64,000 nt of DNA, from assembly GCF_021341665.1 (NCBI RefSeq), contig NZ_JAJTTH010000002.1, forward strand, positions 248,001 through 312,000, given 5' to 3'. Below the pieces are notes generated by a model. It ran no database searches. It worked only from the letters and a program-made list of their open reading frames with translations, and was not told where the DNA came from. This DNA is from Pseudomonas sp. Au-Pse12 (GTDB lineage Bacteria > Pseudomonadota > Gammaproteobacteria > Pseudomonadales > Pseudomonadaceae). The position numbers were made by a program, and so were the translations under genes. Of this stretch, positions 20,442 to 27,982 are shown piece by piece (positions within the stretch are counted from its first letter, which is position 1; every line of letters begins with the position of its first letter).

Positions 20442-21284
20442 TTAAGCAAACAGCTGGGCACTGAGGTCGCGGCTGGCGCTCAACAATCCAGGAAGGAAAC
20501 GTTGCTCCAGCTCGGCGCGGCTGACCCGTCCGGCGTGGGTGCTGACGTTCAGTGCCGCCAGCACCTGGCCCGATGCGTCGTACACCGGCACCGCGATGGA
20601 ACGCAGGCCCTGCTCCAGTTCCTGATCGACGATGCACCAACCCTGCTGGCGAACTTGCTGCAGGCACTCCAGCAAGGCCTCGGGGGTATGCAGGGTGCGG
20701 CTGGTCTTGGCTTGCAGGTCCGCATGTTCGAGGTATTCGTGCAGCGACGAGTCATCCAGCGCGGCCAGCAGAATCCGCCCCATGGAGGTGCAATAGGCGG
20801 GCAAGCGCCCCCCCACCGACAGGTCGACCGAAATCAGCCGCTGGGTAGTGGCGGAGCGGGCAATGTAGAGAATGTCGTCGCCTTCCAGGGTGGCCATGTT
20901 GCAGGCTTCGTGCAGTTGCTCGCTCATGCGGTCCAGGTAGGGCTGGGCGGACACCGCCAGCGGAGTCGAGGACAAGTAGGCATGACCCAGGGTCAGCACC
21001 TTGGGCAGCAGCGAATAGGTACGCCCGTCGGTGGTGGCGTAACCCAGCTTGATCAGGGTGTGCAGGCAACGGCGTACCGCGGCCCGTGGAATTTCCGTGC
21101 GGTGACTGATCTGGGCAATGGTCAGATGCCGCTTGCGCTCCTGGAACGCCTGCACCACTGCCAGGCCTCGGGCCAGAGAGGTCATGAAATCCGGGTCACC
21201 GGTCAACGCCTGAATCCTCTTCGCCGCGGATGCCACGATCGGCGGGGCCACTGAGGTAAAGGAATTACGCATCTGATCGTTCAT
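20442..21284 (-). CDS. pcaR: IclR-family regulator of the beta-ketoadipate pathway (PcaR)
   Basis: A 280-residue IclR regulator. The start MNDQMRNSFTSVAPP is preferred over an upstream in-frame Met because it sits at the usual PcaR N-terminus. The winged helix-turn-helix covers about residues 33-90 (LTIAQISHRTEIPRAAVRRC), followed by the effector-binding domain. In P. putida PcaR with beta-ketoadipate activates pcaIJ, pcaBDC, pcaF and pcaK and represses itself. Exact copies of its operator lie in this gene's own promoter. It is first of the minus-strand pca genes. Confidence 0.95.
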   Translation of the reverse strand: MNDQMRNSFTSVAPPIVASAAKRIQALTGDPDFMTSLARGLAVVQAFQERKRHLTIAQISHRTEIPRAAVRRCLHTLIKLGYATTDGRTYSLLPKVLTLGHAYLSSTPLAVSAQPYLDRMSEQLHEACNMATLEGDDILYIARSATTQRLISVDLSVGGRLPAYCTSMGRILLAALDDSSLHEYLEHADLQAKTSRTLHTPEALLECLQQVRQQGWCIVDQELEQGLRSIAVPVYDASGQVLAALNVSTHAGRVSRAELEQRFLPGLLSASRDLSAQLFA

Positions 21285-21362
21285 TTCAGGTTCTCTGCGA
21301 CGAAATTCTTCCGTATTACAAGCCGTATTGGCGAAGCAGCACAAGCTGGGCCCGGCAACATT

Positions 21363-21396
21363 GTGCGATTATCGAACCGTCGACCGATAATCGCAA
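21363..21396 (-). promoter_or_regulatory. Paired PcaR operator in the pcaR promoter
   Basis: The site at 21363-21377 reads GTTCGATAATCGCAC on the minus strand, a perfect match to the recalled consensus. The site at 21382-21396 reads GACCGATAATCGCAA on the plus strand (12 of 15). The two are inverted and 19 bp apart centre to centre, the same spacing as at pcaI. They lie about 80-110 bases before the pcaR start, suiting autorepression. Confidence 0.85.
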
Positions 21397-21969
21397 TCCG
21401 GCATGCCGGGCACTGTCAGTTGTTGGCCCGAGCCTCTAGTACAAAAAGTCAGGCTGATAATCACCCATCGAAGGCTGGTTTATCCGGGGTGTTTTGCAAT
21501 CGTCCACTTGCCTTAACAACAGAGTCACCCCATATAGATTTACGCCAGCGGAGTAAGAATGCGGCACTCCTCGCGTAGGAAATGATTAGAACTTTTGTGT
21601 CACAAATCGCTCACAATAAAGTTGGTCGTTTTAAACTTGTCGCCCGTAGAGTTATTCTTCGCCGTGGCTATACTGCCGGAACGGGAATGTGGAATCAGTT
21701 GCACATGCCCCTCAGCCGGGTGACTTCAAGCAGTAATCAGTCACCTGCCGCAAGCGCTTGACCCAAAACCAGATTCGGCCAACCCGCTTGCAATAAACAA
21801 CACTGTTGCTACGACAGTCGTTTTCATCCGGTGACGTGGCCGCATGCAATTAACGGCACGCATGAGAGAGTCGAAGTCAAGGCCAGACAAGCAATGACTC
21901 CACCTCTGCGTAGATGCCCGCCAGCAATGCGTTGCACCGGATTGGACCTTCACTCAATTAGGTAACACT
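21397..21969 (+). other. Long intergenic region with a sigma-S-like -10 element
   Basis: No convincing gene is seen in these ~570 bases. GGCTATACTG at 21666-21675 contains CTATACT, the form preferred by sigma-S and by extended sigma-70 promoters, facing the small gene that begins at 21970. This would give a leader of nearly 290 bases or an unannotated small RNA. GGTGACTTCAAGCAGTAATCAGTCACC (21719-21745, with loop) can form a GGTGACT/AGTCACC hairpin. Confidence 0.35.
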
Positions 21970-22170
21970 GTGACGAAAGACGAACTGCGCGCGGAACTTG
22001 AGCGCCAGGAACAACGTTACAAGGAAGTTTACGGCGGCGAGATCACCCGCTATGCCGCCCAGCCTGAACCCGAACGCAAACCGTGGCGCAAACGCGCAAG
22101 TATTCGCGATCAGGCATTCACTCAAGAGCTGCAAAAGATGGAAAAAGAGCTCAAGGCCGAACAACCATGA
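21970..22170 (+). CDS. Small conserved hypothetical protein, charged and helical
   Basis: A 66-residue protein from a GTG start, beginning [19 protein letters not shown]. It is rich in Glu, Lys and Arg, with probable helices at residues 2-20 and 48-64 separated by a Pro-rich [11 protein letters not shown] segment. No Cys, signal peptide or membrane segment is seen. Similar small proteins occur next to phosphate-transporter genes in pseudomonads, as far as I recall, but the function is unknown. The weak AGG eight bases upstream makes the start uncertain. Confidence 0.65.
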   Translation: MTKDELRAELERQEQRYKEVYGGEITRYAAQPEPERKPWRKRASIRDQAFTQELQKMEKELKAEQP

Positions 22171-22547
22171 TGCTCCCGGCCTGACTCATTCAGGGCTTGC
22201 TCTACTTGCCCGCCCGCTCACCCTGGCGGCCAGGCAGACCATTGATGCTCGCAACCCCGAGCCCATTGCCACCTCGCCCACCCGCAGCGAGAAAGGCGAC
22301 CGGGCAGGCCCTTTGCTTGAAATTTCATACAAGCGTTTTAACCCCCCGTTTTCAGTGGCCAAGCCACCGGATTGGCGGCTTTCCCCCAATAAACTCAATG
22401 ACTTGCAGCGCCTGACAGGAATCAGCGAAATCTCTGCTCTCGGTCAGTTTTTTCGTTGAAGAATGTTACCGGTGAGCACCTTGTGCATTGATTAGCAGGG
22501 TTTTCTGGCATAATCGCGCCCCCTTATGACCGGGTCAGAAAACCTTC
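22171..22547 (+). other. Intergenic region upstream of pitA
   Basis: No gene is supported in these 377 bases. TGGCATAAT at 22506-22514 looks like an extended -10 element about 33 bases before the pitA ATG; no good -35 is seen at the proper distance. I see no PHO box. Confidence 0.4.
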
Positions 22548-24023
22548 ATGATCGATTTATTCAGCGGACTGGATGCTTGGGTGCTTGTGAGCCTCTTGCT
22601 CGCCCTGGCTTTTGTCCTCGCCTACGAGTTCATCAACGGCTTTCATGACACCGCAAATGCGGTTGCCACTGTTATCTACACCAAGGCCATGCCGCCGCAC
22701 CTGGCCGTGTTCTTTTCCGGTGTGTTCAATTTCCTCGGCGTGCTGCTGGGCGGGGTCGGCGTAGCCTATGCCATCGTCCACCTGCTGCCGGTCGAGCTGC
22801 TGATCAACGTCAACACCGGCCACGGCCTGGCCATGGTCTTCTCGTTGCTGGCCGCGGCCATCACCTGGAACCTGGGCACCTGGTACTTCGGTATTCCCGC
22901 CTCCAGCTCCCACACCCTGATCGGCTCGATCCTCGGCGTCGGCCTGGCCAATGCCCTGCTCAACGACATTCCCCTGGGCGATGGCGTGAACTGGCAGAAG
23001 GCAATCGATATCGGCGCTTCCCTGGTGTTCTCGCCGATGGCGGGCTTCATTATTGCAGCGCTGGTATTGATCGGCCTGAAGTGGTGGCGTCCGATCTCGA
23101 AGATGCACAAGACCCCGGAACAGCGCCGCAAGGTCGATGACAAGAAGCATCCGCCGTTCTGGAACCGCCTGGTGCTGGTGATCTCGGCCATGGCCGTGAG
23201 CTTCGTCCACGGCTCCAACGATGGCCAGAAAGGCATCGGCCTGATCATGCTGGTGCTCATTGGTATCGTGCCTGCGCAGTTCGTGATGGACCTCAACAGC
23301 ACCACCTACCAGATCGAACGAACCCGCGACGCGACCCTGCACCTGAGCCAGTTCTATCAGCGCAATCACGAGTCCCTGGGCGAGTTCCTGGCCCTGGGCA
23401 AAAGCGTGAAAGACGACCTGCCGGGCAAATTCCGTTGCAACCCGCAACAGACCGAGCCGACCATCAATGCCCTGCTGAGCAGCCTCAAGGGGGTTTCCGA
23501 CTACCATTCGCTGTCGCCGGAAAGCCGCATTGAGGTACGTCGCTACCTGCTCTGCCTGGACGACACGGCGAAGAAAGTCGGCAAGCTGCCAGACATCACT
23601 GCCCGTGAAAAGGCCGACCTGGACAAGCTGCGCAAGGACCTGACCGCCACCACCGAGTACGCACCATTCTGGGTGATCCTGGCCGTCGCTCTGGCCCTGG
23701 GCCTGGGCACCATGATCGGCTGGAAGCGCGTGGTACTGACCATCGGCGAGAAGATCGGCAAGCAAGGCATGACCTATGCCCAAGGCATGTCGGCGCAGAT
23801 TACCGCGGCGGGCCTGATCGGCCTGGCGAACATCTTCAGCCTGCCGGTCTCCACCACCCACGTACTCTCCTCCGGCGTCGCCGGGACCATGGTCGCCAAC
23901 AAGAGCGGCCTGCAAGGCGGTACGGTGAAAACCATCCTCCTGGCCTGGGTCCTGACCCTGCCAGCGACCGTGGCCTTGTCCGCCAGCCTGTTCTGGGCGG
24001 CCTCGAAGATCCTGGGAACCTGA
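22548..24023 (+). CDS. pitA: Low-affinity inorganic phosphate transporter (PitA type)
   Basis: A 491-residue inner-membrane phosphate (metal-phosphate):H+ symporter. The two inverted PHO4 signatures are visible: EFINGFHDTANAVAT near residues 27-41 with GIPASSSHTLIGS following, and SFVHGSNDGQKGIG near 222-235 with LPVSTTHVLSS near the C-terminus. A hydrophilic loop of about 130 residues (roughly 250-380) divides the two halves, as in E. coli PitA. The ATG follows AAAACCTTC, a weak ribosome-binding site. The gene stands alone, with a strong terminator. Confidence 0.94.
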   Translation: MIDLFSGLDAWVLVSLLLALAFVLAYEFINGFHDTANAVATVIYTKAMPPHLAVFFSGVFNFLGVLLGGVGVAYAIVHLLPVELLINVNTGHGLAMVFSLLAAAITWNLGTWYFGIPASSSHTLIGSILGVGLANALLNDIPLGDGVNWQKAIDIGASLVFSPMAGFIIAALVLIGLKWWRPISKMHKTPEQRRKVDDKKHPPFWNRLVLVISAMAVSFVHGSNDGQKGIGLIMLVLIGIVPAQFVMDLNSTTYQIERTRDATLHLSQFYQRNHESLGEFLALGKSVKDDLPGKFRCNPQQTEPTINALLSSLKGVSDYHSLSPESRIEVRRYLLCLDDTAKKVGKLPDITAREKADLDKLRKDLTATTEYAPFWVILAVALALGLGTMIGWKRVVLTIGEKIGKQGMTYAQGMSAQITAAGLIGLANIFSLPVSTTHVLSSGVAGTMVANKSGLQGGTVKTILLAWVLTLPATVALSASLFWAASKILGT

Positions 24024-24039
24024 CCCCCCAGTTGCCAAG

Positions 24040-24074
24040 AAAAAAGGTGCGCCCCTCGGGACGCACCTTTTTTT
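24040..24074. terminator. Terminator between pitA and ccoM
   Basis: AAAAAAGGTGCG and CGCACCTTTTTTT flank a short GC-rich loop. The A and T runs at both ends suit bidirectional termination of the two convergent genes. Confidence 0.88.
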
Positions 24075-24157
24075 ATGCCCTGAACGTTTCGACAGGCAAA
24101 AAAAAGGGCAACCGAAGTTGCCCAAAATGCCTTGCGTGCTCGTTGCCCTGGAAAGAC

Positions 24158-24274
24158 TTAAGGCTTCTTGCGCTTATTCGCGTCTTTCCAGATAAAGAAT
24201 CCAAACCCTGCGAAAAACAGAACCATGAGGCCGACAGTCAGCACTCCGGCGATCACCACATTGTCGAAAAACAT
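24158..24274 (-). CDS. ccoM: Cytochrome cbb3 oxidase small subunit CcoM
   Basis: A 38-codon gene reading MFFDNVVIAGVLTVGLMV, then LFFAGFGFFIWKDANKRKKP. It has a single membrane helix at about residues 5-29 and a basic tail, matching CcoM of Pseudomonas, which stabilises cbb3 terminal oxidase. The ATG (24272-24274) has a strong AGGAGG six bases upstream, and the frame ends in TAA. It lies far from any ccoNOQP cluster. FNR/Anr-like boxes at 24340-24353 and 24390-24403 suggest expression under low oxygen. The name rests on recalled similarity; a one-helix protein gives limited signal. Confidence 0.8.
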   Translation of the reverse strand: MFFDNVVIAGVLTVGLMVLFFAGFGFFIWKDANKRKKP

Positions 24275-24339
24275 GACTGGCCTCCTGCTCTTGCCCTGTT
24301 GCGATGGGGCTAAGTTAACCAAAGAGGCGGCGGGGAAAA

Positions 24340-24353
24340 TTGACCGGGGTCAA
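24340..24353 (-). promoter_or_regulatory. FNR/Anr-type box at the ccoM promoter
   Basis: TTGACCGGGGTCAA is a symmetrical TTGAC-N4-GTCAA box, a variant of the Anr/Dnr consensus TTGAT-N4-ATCAA. On the minus strand TAACTT at 24312-24317 would be the -10 hexamer, placing the box centre near -41.5, the classical position for FNR-class activation. Confidence 0.6.
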
Positions 24354-24389
24354 TGTCGCCCATGACTGGGCGCGAGGAAGGGGGAATAA

Positions 24390-24403
24390 CTGACCTGTAT
24401 CAA
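24390..24403 (-). promoter_or_regulatory. Second, imperfect FNR/Anr-type box
   Basis: CTGACCTGTATCAA differs from TTGAC-N4-ATCAA at one position. Its centre is exactly 50 bp upstream of the first box. It lies 16 bases from the end of the next minus-strand gene. Confidence 0.4.
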
Positions 24404-24418
24404 CAGAAAACGCCCAAT

Positions 24419-24580
24419 TCAGCGCTTTTTCGGTTTGTTTTTCGGCTTTTTCTTGGCTTTGCCCAACGGCATGGCCTGTTCGAATGCCTGACGCACTTCA
24501 TTCAGGCGCTTTTCATTGAGGTCATGCACGCGCTTGGCGCGCTCGGCAGTCAGGTCGATCAGTTTGTCGTCTTGATTCAT
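24419..24580 (-). CDS. Small conserved basic protein of unknown function
   Basis: A 53-residue protein starting MNQDDKLIDLTAERAKRVHD. Residues 8-36 look helical, and the C-terminus is a strongly basic GKAKKKPKNKPKKR tail that could bind nucleic acid. An upstream in-frame start would add 13 residues but lacks a better ribosome-binding site. Closely similar small proteins occur in other pseudomonads as far as I recall; no function is known to me. It is upstream of ccoM in the same direction, with a 144-base gap. Confidence 0.65.
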   Translation of the reverse strand: MNQDDKLIDLTAERAKRVHDLNEKRLNEVRQAFEQAMPLGKAKKKPKNKPKKR

Positions 24581-24743
24581 GGCTTGGCTTGCATCACTCG
24601 AAGTCAATATCGACCGCACGGTCTGGAACCCGGGGCGGCCTTGGCGAATGTGCCAATAATGCGACGCGGCGCCGCACCTGACCAGTGATCAGACCAACGC
24701 GAATGCAATAAAGTCGCTGCCGGAAAGATTTTTTATCCGCACA

Positions 24744-25664
24744 ATGGCCGCCCCCACCCACAGGAAAGCGGATGTGCAAACGCCCCAGCACCTGCCCCCC
24801 CTACTGGCCCTGCGCGCCTTCGAGGCCGTGGCCCGCCACCTGAGTTTCAGCAAGGCGGCCCGGGAGCTGTGTGTCAGCCAGAGCGCGATCAGCCATCAAG
24901 TGCACAAGCTCGAACAGCACCTGGGCCAGCCACTGTTTGTGCGGCGCACCCGCGCCATCGACCTGAGCACCGCTGGCGCCACCTATTACCAGCAGATCCA
25001 GCCGGCCCTGGAGCAGATCGCCGCAGCCACCCGGTCACTGCTGGCCGCGGAGCCGCCTCGGGTGCTGCGCGTTGGCCTGCTGGCGTCCTTCGCCACCTTG
25101 TGGCTGGCCCCGCGCCTGGCGGACTTCAGCCGCCGTCACCCGGAGATCCAGCTGGAGCTGCAACCGGCAATCGACCTGGCGGATGTGACCGGGGCCGAGG
25201 TCGACCTGGCCATTCGCTACGGCAAGGGCAACTGGCCCAAGGTCGAGGCCAGGCGCTTTCTCGCCGAACAGCTGTCGCCGGTGTGCAGCCCGGAGTTCAA
25301 GGCCCGCGCCCTGGCCAATGGCACCTTGCTGATGGCCCGTTCCCACCGGCCCTTTGAGTGGGACGACTGGAGCAGGCAGAACAGGCTCGACCTCGGCACC
25401 CACCCCAGCGTCATGCTCCACGACTACAACATCGTGGTGGAAGCGGCCGTGGCCGGCCAAGGCATCGCCATGGGCCGCCGTCAGTTGATCCGGCGCCACC
25501 TCGCCCAAGGTAGCCTGGTGGATGCCTTCGACCTGCCCTCCCTGCGCAGCCCTGACATCGGCTACTGGCTGGTGACCGCCGAAGGCGCAGCCAATCCGTC
25601 AGCCGAGTGTTTTGCACGTTGGTTAATGGAGCAGGGGCTAATGGAACAGGGCCGCGACACATGA
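24744..25664 (+). CDS. LysR-family regulator (GcvA-like)
   Basis: A 306-residue LysR regulator. The helix-turn-helix lies at about residues 33-53 (SFSKAARELCVSQSAISHQV) and the periplasmic-binding-protein-like effector domain at about 105-300. PPLLALRAFEAVARHLSF is typical of the GcvA/AmpR branch. It lies 88 bases upstream of a co-directional RidA-aminotransferase pair and may regulate it. The effector is unknown. Pro-rich MAAPTHRKADVQTPQHLPP suggests that an internal start could be used instead. Confidence 0.88.
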   Translation: MAAPTHRKADVQTPQHLPPLLALRAFEAVARHLSFSKAARELCVSQSAISHQVHKLEQHLGQPLFVRRTRAIDLSTAGATYYQQIQPALEQIAAATRSLLAAEPPRVLRVGLLASFATLWLAPRLADFSRRHPEIQLELQPAIDLADVTGAEVDLAIRYGKGNWPKVEARRFLAEQLSPVCSPEFKARALANGTLLMARSHRPFEWDDWSRQNRLDLGTHPSVMLHDYNIVVEAAVAGQGIAMGRRQLIRRHLAQGSLVDAFDLPSLRSPDIGYWLVTAEGAANPSAECFARWLMEQGLMEQGRDT

Positions 25665-25752
25665 GAAATTCAGATACGTCGGATTAGAACTATCCGTTTG
25701 TCGCCCCAGGAGCGAACACCGATGCTGCAAGCCTTTCATTCGAGGACTTGCC

Positions 25753-26223
25753 ATGAGCGACTCTCTGCAGCAACGAGTGCAACAACTGGGTCTTGAACTG
25801 CCGCGCCCCAGCCAGCCGATCGCCAACTACGTCAACCATGCCCGCAGCCAGAACCTGCTGTTCATCTCCGGGCAGACGCCGTCGGCCGAGGAGCATCCGC
25901 AGTTGCTTGGCCGGCTCGGTGACAACCTCAGCGTCGAGCAAGGCGCCCAGGCCGCAGAACTGGCGGCTCTGGCCCTGCTGGCGCAACTGTCGGCGGCCCT
26001 GGGTGATGACCTGTCACGGCTGCAACGCATCAGTCGGCTGGGGGTGTTCATCGCCGCCAGCGCCGACTTCAAGCACCATGGCCAGGTCGCCAATGGGGCC
26101 TCCAACCTGCTGGTCAATGCCTTGGGCGAGAAGGGCCGGCATGCCCGCACCTCGGTGGGCGTCGCCAGCCTGCCCGCCGGTGTCGCGGTGGAGGTCGACG
26201 GGATTTTCGAGCTCAAGCCGTGA
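25753..26223 (+). CDS. RidA/YjgF-family protein, long subtype
   Basis: A 156-residue member of the RidA superfamily, longer than the ~128 residues of archetypal RidA and closer to the YjgH/Rid subgroups. RidA proteins deaminate reactive enamine/imine intermediates made by PLP enzymes. NLLFISGQTP and the C-terminal HARTSVGVASLPAGVAVEVDG carry family motifs; the usual catalytic Arg appears to be the one in HARTSVG. Its stop overlaps the start of an aminotransferase gene (GTGA), so the two are coupled. Confidence 0.88.
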   Translation: MSDSLQQRVQQLGLELPRPSQPIANYVNHARSQNLLFISGQTPSAEEHPQLLGRLGDNLSVEQGAQAAELAALALLAQLSAALGDDLSRLQRISRLGVFIAASADFKHHGQVANGASNLLVNALGEKGRHARTSVGVASLPAGVAVEVDGIFELKP

Positions 26224-27425
26224 AGCCCCTGGGCCTGGAGCAGATCTCCCGGTTGCGGGCCGCCACGCCGGGGTGTGCCCGGGTCTGCCATTTCAATCAT
26301 GCTGGGGCTTCATTGCCCAGCCAGGGCACCCTGGACGCCATGCTGGGGCAACTGCAACGCGAAGCGCACAGCGGGCCGATGGAAGCCGCCCGCCATGGCG
26401 CGCAGTGGCAAGAACAAGCGCGGCAAGCCGCGGCCCGTGTGCTCAACACCTGCCCGCAAGCGATTGCCTTTGCCAGCAGCGGCTCGGCGGCCTGGAGCAT
26501 GGCTTTCCACGCCCTGCCCGCCTGGCAACCGGGAGACCGGATCCTCGTGGGGCGCCAGGAATGGGCCGGCAACCTGGCCTGCATGGCCCCGGCCCTGGCG
26601 GCCGGCGTGCGGCTGGAGGTGATTCCCTGCGACAGCCAGGGCGCGGTTTCAGTCGAGGCGCTGCAATCCATGCTCGACACCCGGGTGCGGCTGATCGCCC
26701 TGACCTGGCTGCCGGCCAACGGCGGGCTGATCAACCCGGCAGCCGCCATCGGCCAGCTGGCGCGCCAATGGCGCATCCCCTATTTCATCGACGCCGCCCA
26801 GGCTGTGGGCCAGATGCCTTGTGACGTGCAGGCGCTGGGCTGCGATGTGCTCAAGGCCGCCGGGCGCAAATACCTGCGCGGCCCTCGGGGCACGGCCCTG
26901 CTCTATATACGGCCAGGCTTCCTCGAACAGCTCAACCCGCTGCCACGGGACGTCTTGTCGGCCCCCTGGGACGGCCAGGGCTTCGCCCTGCGCAACGATG
27001 CCCGACGCTTTGAAACCAGTGAAGTGTCGATGGTGCTGCTGGCCGGGCTGGCCAATGCCCTGCAGGAACTGGAGCACATTGGCATTGATGCCATCGCCCA
27101 GCGGATCCGGATGCTGAGCGACCGCGTACGCCGGGGGCTGGAGCGTTTGCCCGGCGTGCAACTCCGGGACCTGGGCCGCCCAGGGCAGCAATCGGCCTTG
27201 ATCGCCTTCACCCTCGAAGGCTGGGACGGGCTGACGCTGAAGGAGGAGCTGGCGCGCCGCGACATCAACATTGGCGCCAATGGCATTCACTACACACCGC
27301 TGGACATGCAGGCCCGGGGCCTCGGTGACATTGCCCGGATCGCGGTGAGTTATTTCAATACAGAAGAGGAAATCGAGCGCCTGTTGCAGGCCCTCGCGGA
27401 ACTGGCGCAAGCCAAGCGGTCCTAG
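26220..27425 (+). CDS. PLP-dependent class V aminotransferase / Cys-desulfurase-like enzyme
   Basis: A 401-residue fold-type I PLP enzyme from a GTG start overlapping the RidA stop. The PLP-binding Asp is about Asp191 in YFIDAAQAVGQ, and the Schiff-base Lys is about Lys217 in AAGRKYLRGPRG. No obvious catalytic Cys loop of the IscS type is seen, so transamination or a lyase reaction is more likely than sulfur transfer. Coupling with RidA implies a reaction that releases an enamine or imine. The substrate is unknown. Confidence 0.88.
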   Translation: MKPLGLEQISRLRAATPGCARVCHFNHAGASLPSQGTLDAMLGQLQREAHSGPMEAARHGAQWQEQARQAAARVLNTCPQAIAFASSGSAAWSMAFHALPAWQPGDRILVGRQEWAGNLACMAPALAAGVRLEVIPCDSQGAVSVEALQSMLDTRVRLIALTWLPANGGLINPAAAIGQLARQWRIPYFIDAAQAVGQMPCDVQALGCDVLKAAGRKYLRGPRGTALLYIRPGFLEQLNPLPRDVLSAPWDGQGFALRNDARRFETSEVSMVLLAGLANALQELEHIGIDAIAQRIRMLSDRVRRGLERLPGVQLRDLGRPGQQSALIAFTLEGWDGLTLKEELARRDINIGANGIHYTPLDMQARGLGDIARIAVSYFNTEEEIERLLQALAELAQAKRS

Positions 27426-27763
27426 ACTTCGACATCCACCCACAGGCCTTGGCGCGGGGCGTCTTCAATCAGCGGCGCCACCGGCACGGTGTTGTCGGCG
27501 TTCAATTCGTCACCGGGCACCGCCAGGTGCTGCTCCGGGTCTTCCTCGGCCTCACGCTCACGCCGCTGCTTCTGTTGCTGGCGTCGTTGCTCCTCGCGCA
27601 GCAGCAGGGCGGACTCCTCGGGGTCGCGCTTTTGCAGGTCGATGGTGCTTTCGTTGGAGCTTTCCTGCACCGGCACCACAGGTGGAATGTCCGGTCGCTG
27701 GCGGACCGGATCCTGCTGGGCGGTGATGGGCACGGCACTCAAGGGGAGCATCGGTGGCAACAT
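27422..27763 (-). CDS. Small charged, disordered hypothetical protein
   Basis: A 113-residue protein starting MLPPMLPLSAVPITAQQD. It has a Pro-rich N-terminal third, a highly charged Gln/Arg/Glu segment (about residues 50-80, REEQRRQQQKQRREREAEED) that could be a helix, and an acidic C-terminus ending LWVDVEV. The frame can be extended upstream, but this start matches the Pseudomonas homologues as I recall. It is convergent with the aminotransferase, sharing CTAG in both stop codons. It is probably cytoplasmic; function unknown. Confidence 0.6.
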   Translation of the reverse strand: MLPPMLPLSAVPITAQQDPVRQRPDIPPVVPVQESSNESTIDLQKRDPEESALLLREEQRRQQQKQRREREAEEDPEQHLAVPGDELNADNTVPVAPLIEDAPRQGLWVDVEV

Positions 27764-27982
27764 ATTATGGTTCTCCTGTCGGCAGGCTGTCGGCTGCGGC
27801 ATGGGCGACTTGAGCCATCGGTCGCAAAAGTGTGACCCAGTCGTCAGCCGATAGTGCCCTGCCACCCGACGAATGCACGCCGTACGCTACCTTTTAATCC
27901 AGGCGTTTTTATCAGAGTTCTTTGGACTGGAAGCGTCGTTCCGTTAAGATAGTCGGCTTTTTCAAAGCGGGAGTCAGGCAGC

